Origin: UBA3069 sp050633465 | GTDB taxonomy: Bacteria > Pseudomonadota > Alphaproteobacteria > Rhodobacterales > Rhodobacteraceae | Direction of reading: 5' to 3' | Assembly: GCA_050633465.1 (NCBI GenBank) | Contig: JBOEGO010000022.1 | Location: 1-64,000 of the forward strand | DNA length: 64,000 nucleotides | In this document: one piece after another, positions 1-7,842 of the stretch | How the letters are laid out: the number at the start of each line of letters is the position of its first letter | Position numbering within the stretch: the first letter of the stretch is position 1 | Translations under genes and position numbers: made by a program | The notes under the pieces: model-generated | Told to the model about the DNA's origin: nothing | The model's database searches: none | Seen by the model: only the letters and a program-made list of their open reading frames with translations

Positions 1-353
1 TCACCACCCTGATCGCAAATCGGGCAATCCAGCGGGTGGTTGATCAGCAAAAATTCCATCACGCCTTCGCGCGCCTTTTTCACCATGGGCGAATTGGTTT
101 TCACCACCGGCGGCTGGCCCTCGGGACCGGGGCGCAGATCGCGCACCTGCATCGCGCAGGACGCCGCAGGTTTGGGTGGCCCGCCCACGACTTCGACCAG
201 ACACATACGGCAGTTGCCCGCAATCGACAGACGTTCGTGGTAACAGAAACGCGGCACTTCCACGCCCGCCTCTTCGCAGGCCTGGATCAGGGTCATTGCC
301 CCGTCCACTTCCACTTCGTTCCCGTCGATGATGATCTTGCGTAGGTCAGACAT
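1..353 (-). CDS. nuoG: NADH-quinone oxidoreductase subunit G, N-terminal part (runs off the window)
   Basis: Peripheral-arm subunit of complex I that carries several iron-sulfur clusters between NADH and quinone. Only the first 117 codons are present. They show the [2Fe-2S] ferredoxin-like start with ligands C37, C48, C51 and C66, and the beginning of the next cluster motif HPLDCPIC (H106, C110, C113), which is the H-x3-C-x2-C pattern of the N5 cluster. The start is the ATG at 351-353. It is the last nuo gene in this window; nuoH and later genes would lie to the left. The five accessory genes downstream of nuoF separate it from nuoF. Confidence 0.97.
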   Translation of the reverse strand, partial: MSDLRKIIIDGNEVEVDGAMTLIQACEEAGVEVPRFCYHERLSIAGNCRMCLVEVVGGPPKPAASCAMQVRDLRPGPEGQPPVVKTNSPMVKKAREGVMEFLLINHPLDCPICDQGG

Positions 354-358
354 GGGGC

Positions 359-772
359 TCACTTCGCTTTCAAAAATGCGCCGATTTGGCTCTTGCTGGC
401 GATTTCCGCTAGGCCGACCGCGCAATAGCTTTGCGGGTTGGACGGGGAAACACCCTTGGATTTCAGATAGGCCGTGCCCTTGGCGCGCATCTTGGCCTTT
501 TCAGAGTCGGATTTGATATAGGCCTTGATCTGGGCATCGGTGTAGCCGCGCGATTTGGCCAGCTGCGCCATATCCCACAAATACATCTGGCCCTTTAACA
601 TACGGCCCGAAATGCTGTCGCATTTCTTGCGGATTTCATCGGCGATGCCCACGGCCAAAAGGCCTTTGTTGATGTCGGCCTCCTCGGCCAACCCGGCGCG
701 GGCGGTGGCGGGCATGGCTGTGGTCAGGGCCATCGTGAAAACGGCGGTGTTCAGTATCAGCTTCAGTTTCAT
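359..772 (-). CDS. Exported DUF5333-like protein in the nuo operon
   Basis: A 137-residue protein with a signal peptide (MKLKLILNTAVFTMALTTAMPATARA) and a small helical mature domain. Its end, with YCAVGLAEIASKS followed by IGAFL, resembles the C-termini of the two lipoproteins at 1265-1834 and 2340-2783, so the three look like diverged paralogues. I recall this type as DUF5333, a Rhodobacterales family of unknown function; that name is from memory. It sits 5 nt upstream of nuoG on the same strand. The start at 772 is chosen because GGAG precedes it at good spacing and it gives a clean signal peptide; the longer open frame lacks both. Confidence 0.8.
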   Translation of the reverse strand: MKLKLILNTAVFTMALTTAMPATARAGLAEEADINKGLLAVGIADEIRKKCDSISGRMLKGQMYLWDMAQLAKSRGYTDAQIKAYIKSDSEKAKMRAKGTAYLKSKGVSPSNPQSYCAVGLAEIASKSQIGAFLKAK

Positions 773-820
773 AACATATCTCCTTTGATTGCAGTCAAAG
801 GCACGGCAATTGCCGCCCCT

Positions 821-839
821 CCATCTCTGCAAGAGATGG
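821..839. other. Small perfect hairpin between nuo-operon accessory genes
   Basis: CCATCTCT, loop GCA, AGAGATGG: an 8-bp perfect stem in the 130-nt gap between the lipoprotein gene (stop at 903) and the DUF5333-like gene (start at 772). There is no T-run, so an mRNA processing or stability element is as likely as a terminator. This is the only sizeable gap between nuoF and nuoG. Confidence 0.4.
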
Positions 840-902
840 GTTTGCACCCGCGTGATATGCAATAACACGCCGCTAACCCGTTGATATGGTGCGAAAACAA
901 AT

Positions 903-1268
903 TCACCCTTGGCACACCCCGTTGAAATCCAGATCGCCGTCACGAATGACCAATTGCCCGTCTTCGGCATCGGGTCCAACGGCCCAGTCGACGCGGGAAT
1001 TGCCGTATTGTTCGATGCAGTATTTCGTCGCCTCATAGCGTGCGGCCTCGCGGGCGCCGCTCAGGCTTTTGGCGGCGTCGCGCACAGTCACACCAAATAC
1101 AGCGCGATCTTCCTTGGAGGCGGCCAAAGTGCTGCGGAAATTCTGCCCGTCAAAGGTAACCTTTTCACGCCCTGTCATCAAATCGCGTGTCTTGGCGCAG
1201 CCGGACACGGCCAGACCAAAGGCAATGACCAGCCCACCACGCGAAAGTTGCACGAAAAAACGGCTCAT
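903..1268 (-). CDS. Small lipoprotein, unknown function
   Basis: A 121-residue protein with a lipobox AVSGC near residue 23, so a predicted lipoprotein. The mature part is short, with a helical region and two further cysteines. No known domain was recognised. The start is the ATG at 1266-1268, which overlaps the TGA of the upstream lipoprotein gene as ATGA, a sign of translational coupling within the nuo transcript. It could assist complex I assembly at the membrane, but that is inference from position only. Confidence 0.75.
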   Translation of the reverse strand: MSRFFVQLSRGGLVIAFGLAVSGCAKTRDLMTGREKVTFDGQNFRSTLAASKEDRAVFGVTVRDAAKSLSGAREAARYEATKYCIEQYGNSRVDWAVGPDAEDGQLVIRDGDLDFNGVCQG

Positions 1269-1834
1269 TTGCGGATCTCCAACAATTTGCCGACCGCGCT
1301 GCGGGCCGTAATTTCCTTGCGCCCGATCACGCACAAGGCAGAGGGTTCGTCGCCCTTTTTAAAGCCGCGCGCGCGCATGAATTCAATGATGCGCGGTTTA
1401 CTTTTGTCACGGCTGGTCTGCCAGGCAAGACGCGCGCCGTTAAAGCCCTGTTTGCGCTTCGACGCGATATACTGGTTTTCCGCAGCCTTCAGCGTGCCCA
1501 GTGTCACCTGCGCAGCGTAACGCTTGCGCTGTTGTTCCGGCAAGGATTTGAAGCTGGCCGGAAGCGGCCCGGTTTGCTTCAGCCAAATCCCCTCGGAGCT
1601 ACACACAAGGGCAATCGCCGTGGCGGTGTTCAATTCAAACGCATAGTCCTGCGCTTCGGCAAAGAACTGTTTGTCGGTCATCTTTGCCGGCGCGGCCGCG
1701 GTGGCAGTTTGGGCCTGCGCGGTAGAAGCCGCGGGTTTTGCAGTGGTTTGCGGCGCGGTTTCAGTGGTGGTCTGGCATCCCGCAAGACCCAACGAAAGCG
1801 CGGCGGCCATGCCCCAGAAAGTCAGTTTGTTCAT
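1265..1834 (-). CDS. Lipoprotein, DUF5333-related
   Basis: A 189-residue protein with a typical lipoprotein signal (lipobox GLAGC) followed by a Thr/Ala/Gln-rich linker. The folded part ends with LCVIGRKEITARSAVG and LLEIRK, similar to the ends of the proteins at 359-772 and 2340-2783. It overlaps both neighbours by 4 nt (ATGA), so it is translationally coupled to them. Function unknown. It probably belongs to a Rhodobacterales-specific set that travels with nuoF-nuoG. Confidence 0.75.
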   Translation of the reverse strand: MNKLTFWGMAAALSLGLAGCQTTTETAPQTTAKPAASTAQAQTATAAAPAKMTDKQFFAEAQDYAFELNTATAIALVCSSEGIWLKQTGPLPASFKSLPEQQRKRYAAQVTLGTLKAAENQYIASKRKQGFNGARLAWQTSRDKSKPRIIEFMRARGFKKGDEPSALCVIGRKEITARSAVGKLLEIRK

Positions 1835-2343
1835 GCCCGCACCTCTGTTGCTGTGGCGGCGCAGCCATGGCTTTGCCATGCGGTCGCCTGTTTCAGATAT
1901 GACCAGCCAAAGGCCTGATCCGTGTCGCCATCGCGGCGCAGCATGTCCAACCGCTCCAATGCTTCGGCCTGCGTCGGTTGATGCCCCGCAGGCACCCACC
2001 ACATCACGAAATGCATGTCGCCCATCACTTCGAACCATTCGGCGCGGCGGTCGTAAAACTGCTTGTGAACCGTCTTGAACACGAAATTCTCCAGGCTTTC
2101 GACATCTTCCCAAACGGTCATGTTGAACACTGCCTGCGGATCATCACCAATGGCGTTTTCGGTGTTGCCTGTCCCCGGCTCCCCCGATCCTTCCATCATC
2201 CAGACGAAACCGGGCATGCGTTTGCCCATGCCGTTGATCCGGTCCAACGCCCCCATAAAATCAGCCACGCGCGGATCATCCGTCGGCGCCAACAGGCGGC
2301 CCACGTTCAATTCGGCAAGCTGCATTTTCGGGGGGGTGTTCAT
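1831..2343 (-). CDS. DUF3291-like protein (dimeric alpha-beta barrel type)
   Basis: A 170-residue soluble protein. The sequence has the layout of DUF3291 proteins: an N-terminal QLAELNVGRL strand, FMGALDRINGM, a Trp-rich middle (FVWMMEG), VFNMTVWEDVESLENFVF, then FYDRRAEWFEVM and WWVPAGHQPT. These resemble monooxygenase-like alpha-beta barrels, but no catalytic role is established. The start at 2343 gives a 4-nt overlap with the upstream gene. It is the only member of the nuoF-nuoG insert without an export signal. Confidence 0.8.
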   Translation of the reverse strand: MNTPPKMQLAELNVGRLLAPTDDPRVADFMGALDRINGMGKRMPGFVWMMEGSGEPGTGNTENAIGDDPQAVFNMTVWEDVESLENFVFKTVHKQFYDRRAEWFEVMGDMHFVMWWVPAGHQPTQAEALERLDMLRRDGDTDQAFGWSYLKQATAWQSHGCAATATEVRA

Positions 2344-2783
2344 CCGCGCACCTCCAGAAATGATCCAACGCCGGTGCGTTTGGCCACTTCGCTGCGGGCA
2401 ATCGGGCAAACCGTTGCTGCCTTGCCCTTTACCGCGCCGCGTTTCAGCAAATAATCAATGCCCTGCTTTTTCGCGCGTTCCTTGTTCACGCTGTCCACAG
2501 CAATTTTGATCTGGGTCTGCGAATAGCCCTCTTTTTTCTTTGCATCGATAAAACTGCTCGCGATCCCAACGGCCGAGCCGTGATGCAAACGCACACCCTG
2601 TTTTGCGCATAGGCCTGCCATTGCCACAGCCGTTCCCGATTGCCACATCATGTTGAACGCATCCGCATTCAACTGTTGCTGGCTGATCGGCTTGGCCGCG
2701 ACGGGCGCGACACCCTGCGTCGTGGTCTGGCAACCGGCCAGCCCAAGCGCAAGCGTCACAGCGATGGCAAAGGGTTTCAGCAT
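2340..2783 (-). CDS. Lipoprotein, DUF5333-like
   Basis: A 147-residue lipoprotein (MLKPFAIAVTLALGLAGC, lipobox LAGC). Its C-terminal signature VCPIARSEVAKRTGVG followed by FLEVRG matches the ends of its two relatives nearby. An in-frame GTG lies at 2790-2792, but GGAG sits 8 nt before the ATG at 2781-2783, so the ATG is preferred. The preceding nuoF stop lies just upstream. It may act in the periplasm or outer membrane; its link to complex I is positional only. Confidence 0.78.
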   Translation of the reverse strand: MLKPFAIAVTLALGLAGCQTTTQGVAPVAAKPISQQQLNADAFNMMWQSGTAVAMAGLCAKQGVRLHHGSAVGIASSFIDAKKKEGYSQTQIKIAVDSVNKERAKKQGIDYLLKRGAVKGKAATVCPIARSEVAKRTGVGSFLEVRG

Positions 2784-2788
2784 ATCAA

Positions 2789-4084
2789 TCACTCCGCCGC
2801 CACGGCGCTGACCTTGCCGGTCTGCTGCGCCTTGATGCGGTCTTCGATTTCATCGCGGAAATTCTTGATCAACCCCTGAATGGGCCATGCCGCCGCATCG
2901 CCAAGGGCGCAAATGGTGTGGCCTTCGACCTGTTTGGTCACGCTCAGCAGCATGTCGATCTCTTCGGGGTCCGCCTCGCCGCGCACCAGGCGGTCCATCA
3001 CCCGCATCATCCAGCCGGTGCCTTCGCGGCAGGGGGTGCATTGGCCGCAGGATTCATGTTTGTAGAACTTGCTCAACCGCCAGATCGCTTTGATCACATC
3101 GGTGGATTGGTCCATCACGATCACCGCAGCGGTGCCCAACGACGATCCCTTTTCCTTGAGCGCATCAAAATCCATGATCGCATCGCGCATGTTTTCACCG
3201 CGCACCATGGGCACCGATGAACCGCCGGGGATCACCGCCTTGAGGTTGTCCCAACCGCCGCGAATACCGCCGCAATGCTTTTCGATCAGCTCCTCGAAAC
3301 TGATGCTCATCGCCTCTTCGACGACGCAGGGGTTGTTCACATGGCCCGAAATCGCAAACAGTTTGGTGCCCGCATTATTGGCGCGGCCAAAGCTGGAAAA
3401 CCACTCCGGCCCGCGACGCAGGATCGTCGGCACAACGGCAATGGATTCAACATTGTTCACCGTGGTCGGGCACCCATACAGGCCCGCACCGGCAGGGAAT
3501 GGCGGTTTCATCCGCGGCATGCCCTTTTTGCCCTCAAGGCTCTCCAGCAGCGCGGTTTCCTCGCCGCAGATATAGGCGCCCGCGCCGTGATGCAGATACA
3601 GGTCGAAATCCCAGCCCGAACCGGATGCATTCTTGCCGATCATGCCCGCGTCATAGGCCTCGTCGATGGCGGCTTGCAGGGCCTCGCGCTCGCGGATGTA
3701 TTCACCGCGAATATAGATGTAACAGGCGTGGGCCTGCATCGCGAAACTGGCAATCAGGCAGCCCTCGATCAGGGTGTGCGGATCATGGCGCATGATCTCG
3801 CGGTCCTTGCAGGTGCCGGGTTCGGATTCATCCGCGTTCACCACCAGATAGGACGGGCGGCCGTCGCTTTCCTTGGGCATGAACGACCATTTCAGACCAG
3901 TGGGGAAACCCGCACCGCCACGGCCACGCAGGCCCGATGCCTTCATCTGGTCGATGATCCAGTCGCGCCCTTTCTGGATGATGCCCGCCGTGCCATCCCA
4001 ATGGCCCCGCGCCTGCGCGCCCTTCAGCGTGCGATCGTGCATCCCGTAGATATTGGTAAAGATCCGGTCCTGATCCTTGAGCAT
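2789..4084 (-). CDS. nuoF: NADH-quinone oxidoreductase subunit F (NADH- and FMN-binding)
   Basis: The 51-kDa-type subunit that oxidises NADH and passes electrons through FMN to the N3 [4Fe-4S] cluster; works with NuoE and NuoG on the cytoplasmic side. At 431 residues it has the usual family length. Visible motifs: the glycine-rich nucleotide site GLRGRGGAGFPTGLKW (51-66), GAGAYICGEETAL (167-179), and cluster ligands C346, C349 and C352 in SCGQCTPCREGT plus C392. The frame is intact from the ATG at 4082-4084. Confidence 0.98.
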   Translation of the reverse strand: MLKDQDRIFTNIYGMHDRTLKGAQARGHWDGTAGIIQKGRDWIIDQMKASGLRGRGGAGFPTGLKWSFMPKESDGRPSYLVVNADESEPGTCKDREIMRHDPHTLIEGCLIASFAMQAHACYIYIRGEYIREREALQAAIDEAYDAGMIGKNASGSGWDFDLYLHHGAGAYICGEETALLESLEGKKGMPRMKPPFPAGAGLYGCPTTVNNVESIAVVPTILRRGPEWFSSFGRANNAGTKLFAISGHVNNPCVVEEAMSISFEELIEKHCGGIRGGWDNLKAVIPGGSSVPMVRGENMRDAIMDFDALKEKGSSLGTAAVIVMDQSTDVIKAIWRLSKFYKHESCGQCTPCREGTGWMMRVMDRLVRGEADPEEIDMLLSVTKQVEGHTICALGDAAAWPIQGLIKNFRDEIEDRIKAQQTGKVSAVAAE

Positions 4085-4087
4085 GAC

Positions 4088-4327
4088 TTACCCCTGCCCG
4101 TTAGAATTGCTGTCCTGACGCGCGCGCCAGATCTGAAGAGAGACGACAAGCGCCCAGACAAATGCGGCAAGCGCCGCGAAATCGATCAACAAGGCATAGC
4201 GCCCCGGCAGGCCCAGTTTCGGCCCCGCCCATTGCGCCAACAGCCACAGCAGCATGGCACCCGCAATGACCAAGGCCACGGCCCTGCCCTTGCGTTCGCT
4301 GTTGCTGTGTTCTGTTTTGCTCATCAT
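4088..4327 (-). CDS. Small two-helix membrane protein (DUF5337-like)
   Basis: A 79-residue protein with two hydrophobic segments (about residues 16-35 and 43-65) joined by a short loop, and a polar, charged N-terminus and C-terminus. It lies between nuoE and nuoF, 3 nt before nuoF. I recognise it as the DUF5337 type found at this place in Rhodobacterales nuo operons; function unknown. Two consecutive ATG codons make the start ambiguous by one residue. Confidence 0.8.
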   Translation of the reverse strand: MMSKTEHSNSERKGRAVALVIAGAMLLWLLAQWAGPKLGLPGRYALLIDFAALAAFVWALVVSLQIWRARQDSNSNGQG

Positions 4328-4345
4328 CTATTGCCAAACCGCGCC

Positions 4346-5653
4346 TTAATAGACGCCGCCCTTATCCACTTTCTTCGAAAATTCGGTATCGCCGCCAGCG
4401 GCCAGAGTCGCGGCCTGTTCCACCCAATTGTCGCGTGTGATGCGGCCCTTGAATTTCAGGTTGCTATCGACCCATTCGATTTCCGCATCCGTCCACTTGG
4501 CGATCTGGTCATAGTGCCAGAACCCCAATTCGTTCAGGCGCTCTTCCAGCTTGGGACCGACGCCCTTGATCTTTTTCAGATCGTCGCCACCACCATCGCG
4601 CGCCGCGCTCAGGGTTTCGGGCTGCGTGCCCTCTGCGCTATCCGCTGCCTCTGCTTTGGCGGCTGCTTTGGCGGGCTTCGCCTTTGGCTCTGCTGCTTTC
4701 GCCGCCTTGGCTTTGGCCGCATCGGCATCGGCTGCCTTTGCCACTTTGCCGGGTTTGCCCGCTGCGCTGGCCTTGGCCTCTTGCTCGGTCACGCCGGTTG
4801 CATCCGCCGGTTCACCCTTGGCGGGGCGCGGTTCATTCTTGGCGGTTTTGGTCGATGTGCGGTTGGCCGCAGCCGAGACCGCCGTATCTGCACCCACAGC
4901 CGAGGGACCAGCCTTGCCGCCCTTATTGGCCGATCCGGTCGAATTCTTGCCCAGCCACGGGGTCAACAGCGGCACTTCGGTCCCGTCAATGCGTTTCACC
5001 GTGTCGCCAATATCGGATGCCAGTTGCACGCTGGCGTTATACTGGTGTTTGCCGCTTTCAAATTCGGTCAGCGAGGACAGGCCCGACAGCGGTTCAGCCG
5101 CATAGCGGCCATTCTGCGGACCGGGGGTCGGCACCTGACCAGCGGCCAGCTCGTCGATGATCTCGCCCATGCGTTTGGCGGTCAGATCCTCGTAATAATC
5201 CTTGCCGATCTGGGCCATGGGCGCATTGGCGCAGGACCCAAGGCACTCCACCTCTTCCCATGAAAACTTGCCGTCAGCAGACAGTTGATGCGCGGCAGGC
5301 GCGATCTTGTCCTTGCAAACCGCCACCAGATCCTCGGCGCCGCAAATCATACAGGACGTGGTGCCACAAACCTGTATATGGGCCACCGATCCAACGGGTT
5401 GCAGCTGGAACATGAAATAAAACGACGCCACCTCCAGCACCCGCATATAGGCCATCCCCAGCAGGTCGGCCACGCCCTCGATCGCGGGGCGGGTCAGCCA
5501 GCCCTCTTGCTCTTGGGCGCGCCACAACAACGGGATGACCGCCGATTGCTGACGCCCTTCGGGGTATTTGGTGATCTGCCCCTCGGCCCATGCCAGATTG
5601 GCAGGGGTAAAGGCAAAGCTGTCAGGTTGTTCTTTGTGCAGTCGTCGCAGCAT
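4346..5653 (-). CDS. nuoE: NADH-quinone oxidoreductase subunit E with long C-terminal extension
   Basis: The 24-kDa-type subunit that holds the N1a [2Fe-2S] cluster beside NuoF. Residues 1-180 are the standard thioredoxin-like domain, with ligands C96, C101, C137 and C141. The protein then continues to 435 residues, about twice the usual length. Residues 240-350 form an Ala/Lys-rich low-complexity linker. Residues 358-420 form a helix-hairpin-helix-like module (LKKIKGVGPKLEERLNELG). Similar extensions occur in other Rhodobacteraceae NuoE, to my knowledge. The ATG overlaps the upstream TGA by one base (TGATG). Confidence 0.95.
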   Translation of the reverse strand: MLRRLHKEQPDSFAFTPANLAWAEGQITKYPEGRQQSAVIPLLWRAQEQEGWLTRPAIEGVADLLGMAYMRVLEVASFYFMFQLQPVGSVAHIQVCGTTSCMICGAEDLVAVCKDKIAPAAHQLSADGKFSWEEVECLGSCANAPMAQIGKDYYEDLTAKRMGEIIDELAAGQVPTPGPQNGRYAAEPLSGLSSLTEFESGKHQYNASVQLASDIGDTVKRIDGTEVPLLTPWLGKNSTGSANKGGKAGPSAVGADTAVSAAANRTSTKTAKNEPRPAKGEPADATGVTEQEAKASAAGKPGKVAKAADADAAKAKAAKAAEPKAKPAKAAAKAEAADSAEGTQPETLSAARDGGGDDLKKIKGVGPKLEERLNELGFWHYDQIAKWTDAEIEWVDSNLKFKGRITRDNWVEQAATLAAGGDTEFSKKVDKGGVY

Positions 5654-5931
5654 CAGGCACAGGCTCCGCTGGTGATCTTAACGCCGCCATCAGGCAGCTT
5701 TTCGGCCCGGTCATTGGCCAGCATAAAGGAGGTAATGGCAGTCGACTGTTCGCGCGACAGACCCGCCTGGAATTCCACCGCCAGATAATCGGGTTCGCCC
5801 ACCATCTTGCAGCCGATCGTGGCGCTTGCGGCCTCGTAGGCGGCGATATCTTCGGCGGTCGTGCCCTCGGGCACCAGACCCAAACAGCCCGACAGGGTCA
5901 TTACCGGAAGGATGAACAACAGCTTTTTCAT
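5653..5931 (-). CDS. Small lipoprotein between nuoD and nuoE
   Basis: A 92-residue protein with signal MKKLLFILPVMTLSGC (lipobox LSGC). The mature part is about 78 residues, with a central Cys in ATIGCKMVGEPDY and another near the C-terminus. The start at 5931 is preferred over the longer frame because it creates the lipoprotein signal, and AAAGGAA precedes it. Its stop overlaps the nuoE start. Unknown function. Confidence 0.75.
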   Translation of the reverse strand: MKKLLFILPVMTLSGCLGLVPEGTTAEDIAAYEAASATIGCKMVGEPDYLAVEFQAGLSREQSTAITSFMLANDRAEKLPDGGVKITSGACA

Positions 5932-6007
5932 CACATGGTTCCTTTGCAATAGGCAGGGCGCACCCGTGAGACCGCGCATTCGCGGTCTGCTCTGCGGTCG
6001 GGGCCGC

Positions 6008-7252
6008 TCATCTGTCAATCTCCCCGAACACCACATCCATGGTGCCGATGATCGCGGCCACATCGGCCAGTTGATGGCCCTTGGCCACATGATCCATCGC
6101 CTGCAAATGCAGGAAACCCGGTGCGCGCAGTTTGGCGCGATAGGGTTTGTTGCTGCCATCCGCCACCAGATAAACGCCGAACTCGCCCTTGGGCGCCTCG
6201 ACCGCGGCGTATACTTCGCCCGCAGGCACGTGGAACCCTTCGGTATACAGCTTGAAGTGGTGGATCAGGGCTTCCATGGATTGCTTCATCTCGCCACGTT
6301 TGGGCGGGGTGATCTTGCCACGGGCCAGAATATCGCCCTGCCCCTCGGGGGCGCGCAGCTTCGCAATCGCCTGATGGATGATATGGGTCGACTGGCGCAT
6401 TTCCTCCATGCGGACCAGATAGCGATCATAGCAATCACCATTCTTGCCCACGGGAATCTGGAAATCGAATTCGTCATAGCATTCATAAGGCTGTGCGCGT
6501 CGCAAATCCCATGCCATGCCGGACCCGCGCACCATGACGCCGGAAAACCCGTATTTCAGAATGTCGTCTTCGGTGACGATGCCGATATCCGCGTTGCGCT
6601 GTTTGAAAATCCGGTTTTCGGTCAGCAGCCCGTCGATGTCTTCCAACACCTTGGGGAATTCATTGGCCCAGATTTCGATATCATCCAGCAGGTCGTCGGG
6701 CAGGTCCTGATGCACACCGCCGGGCCGGAAATAGGCCGCGTGCAGGCGTGCGCCACAGGCCCGCTCGTAGAAAATCATCAGTTTTTCGCGTTCCTCGAAC
6801 CCCCAAAGCGGCGGAGTCAGCGCGCCCACATCCATCGCCTGCGTGGTCACGTTCAACAGGTGGTTCAAAATGCGGCCGATTTCGGAATATAAAACCCGGA
6901 TCAGGCTGGCGCGGCGCGGCACCTCGACCCCGGTCAGCCGTTCAATCGCCAGACACCAGGCATGTTCCTGGTTCATCGGGGCCACATAATCCAGCCGGTC
7001 GAAATAGGGCAGGTTTTGCAGATAGGTCCGCGATTCCATCAATTTTTCGGTGCCACGGTGCAGCAGGCCGATATGGGGATCGCAGCGTTCCACGATCTCG
7101 CCGTCCAGTTCCAGCACCAGACGCAACACACCATGGGCCGCAGGGTGCTGCGGACCAAAGTTGATGTTGAAATTGCGGATTTTCTGTTCGCCGGTCAGGG
7201 TATCGGTGCTGCCGTCGTCATAGGTGTTCACGCGGATATCGCCGTCCATCAT
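6008..7252 (-). CDS. nuoD: NADH-quinone oxidoreductase subunit D
   Basis: The 49-kDa-type subunit that forms the quinone pocket with NuoB, at the junction of the peripheral and membrane arms. The 414-residue product begins with the NFGPQHPAAHGVLRLVLELDG region and ends with MDVVFGEIDR, both family hallmarks, and contains HIGLLHRGTEKLME. NuoC and NuoD are separate genes here, unlike the fused E. coli form. The first ATG (7250-7252) overlaps the nuoC stop as ATGA; a second ATG follows directly. Confidence 0.98.
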   Translation of the reverse strand: MMDGDIRVNTYDDGSTDTLTGEQKIRNFNINFGPQHPAAHGVLRLVLELDGEIVERCDPHIGLLHRGTEKLMESRTYLQNLPYFDRLDYVAPMNQEHAWCLAIERLTGVEVPRRASLIRVLYSEIGRILNHLLNVTTQAMDVGALTPPLWGFEEREKLMIFYERACGARLHAAYFRPGGVHQDLPDDLLDDIEIWANEFPKVLEDIDGLLTENRIFKQRNADIGIVTEDDILKYGFSGVMVRGSGMAWDLRRAQPYECYDEFDFQIPVGKNGDCYDRYLVRMEEMRQSTHIIHQAIAKLRAPEGQGDILARGKITPPKRGEMKQSMEALIHHFKLYTEGFHVPAGEVYAAVEAPKGEFGVYLVADGSNKPYRAKLRAPGFLHLQAMDHVAKGHQLADVAAIIGTMDVVFGEIDR

Positions 7253-7833
7253 TTCGCGGCCTCCTTCTCGTCACCGGGCAGGATGTATTCGGCNNGGCGG
7301 TATTCCTGCACCAGCTTGACGGGTTCATACACCACGCGCTTCAGCGCCTCGTCATAACGGACCTCGGTATAACCCGTCGTCGGGAAATCCTTGCGCAGCG
7401 GATGACCGCGAAACCCGTAATCGGTCAGCAAGCGGCGCAAATCGGGGTGGCCCGAAAACAGGATGCCGAACATATCGAACACTTCGCGTTCAAACCAGTT
7501 GGCCGAGGGATGCACCGCGTTGATCGACGGCACCATTTCATCCTCGCGCACAGACACCCGCAGGCGGATGCGCTGGTTCTGATACATCGACAGGAAATGA
7601 TACACCACGTCGAACCGCTTGGCCCGTTCGGGGTAATCCACCGCCGTGATATCCACGAGGGACGAGAATTTGCAATTGGCATCGCCCAGCAGAAATTCGA
7701 CCAGACCCGCGATATTGGCCGGGGCCACATCCAGATTCAGCTCGCCGTGGGTGACATCCCATGCCAGCACGCAATCGGGACGCTTGGCCGCGATATGGGT
7801 GCCCAGTTCGTTCAACGCATCAGTCATCGTCAT
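7249..7833 (-). CDS. nuoC: NADH-quinone oxidoreductase subunit C, interrupted by NN
   Basis: The 30-kDa-type subunit of the complex I hydrophilic arm. The 194-residue reading contains the conserved block NWFEREVFDMFGILFSGHPD and LRRLLTDYGFRGHPLRKDFP. Codon 180 reads CNN because of undetermined bases at 7294-7295. The text goes from LVQEYR straight to AEYILPGDE. Family members normally carry a short conserved stretch of the form QFD..SPWE right after EYR, and it is absent here. A small unsequenced gap is therefore likely, not a biological deletion. Confidence 0.96.
   Translation of the reverse strand: MTMTDALNELGTHIAAKRPDCVLAWDVTHGELNLDVAPANIAGLVEFLLGDANCKFSSLVDITAVDYPERAKRFDVVYHFLSMYQNQRIRLRVSVREDEMVPSINAVHPSANWFEREVFDMFGILFSGHPDLRRLLTDYGFRGHPLRKDFPTTGYTEVRYDEALKRVVYEPVKLVQEYRXAEYILPGDEKEAAK
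7294..7295. other. Ambiguous bases (NN): probable assembly gap in nuoC
   Basis: The only undetermined bases in the window. They lie exactly where the conserved NuoC segment after EYR should be encoded, so the true sequence here is probably longer than two bases. Confidence 0.85.
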
Positions 7834-7842
7834 CCCTTCCGA

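Noticed and set aside
3275..5263. 662-codon plus-strand open frame antisense to nuoF and nuoE
   Set aside because: It mirrors well-supported genes in GC-rich DNA, has His/Arg/Gly-rich composition, no ribosome-binding site and no family resemblance.
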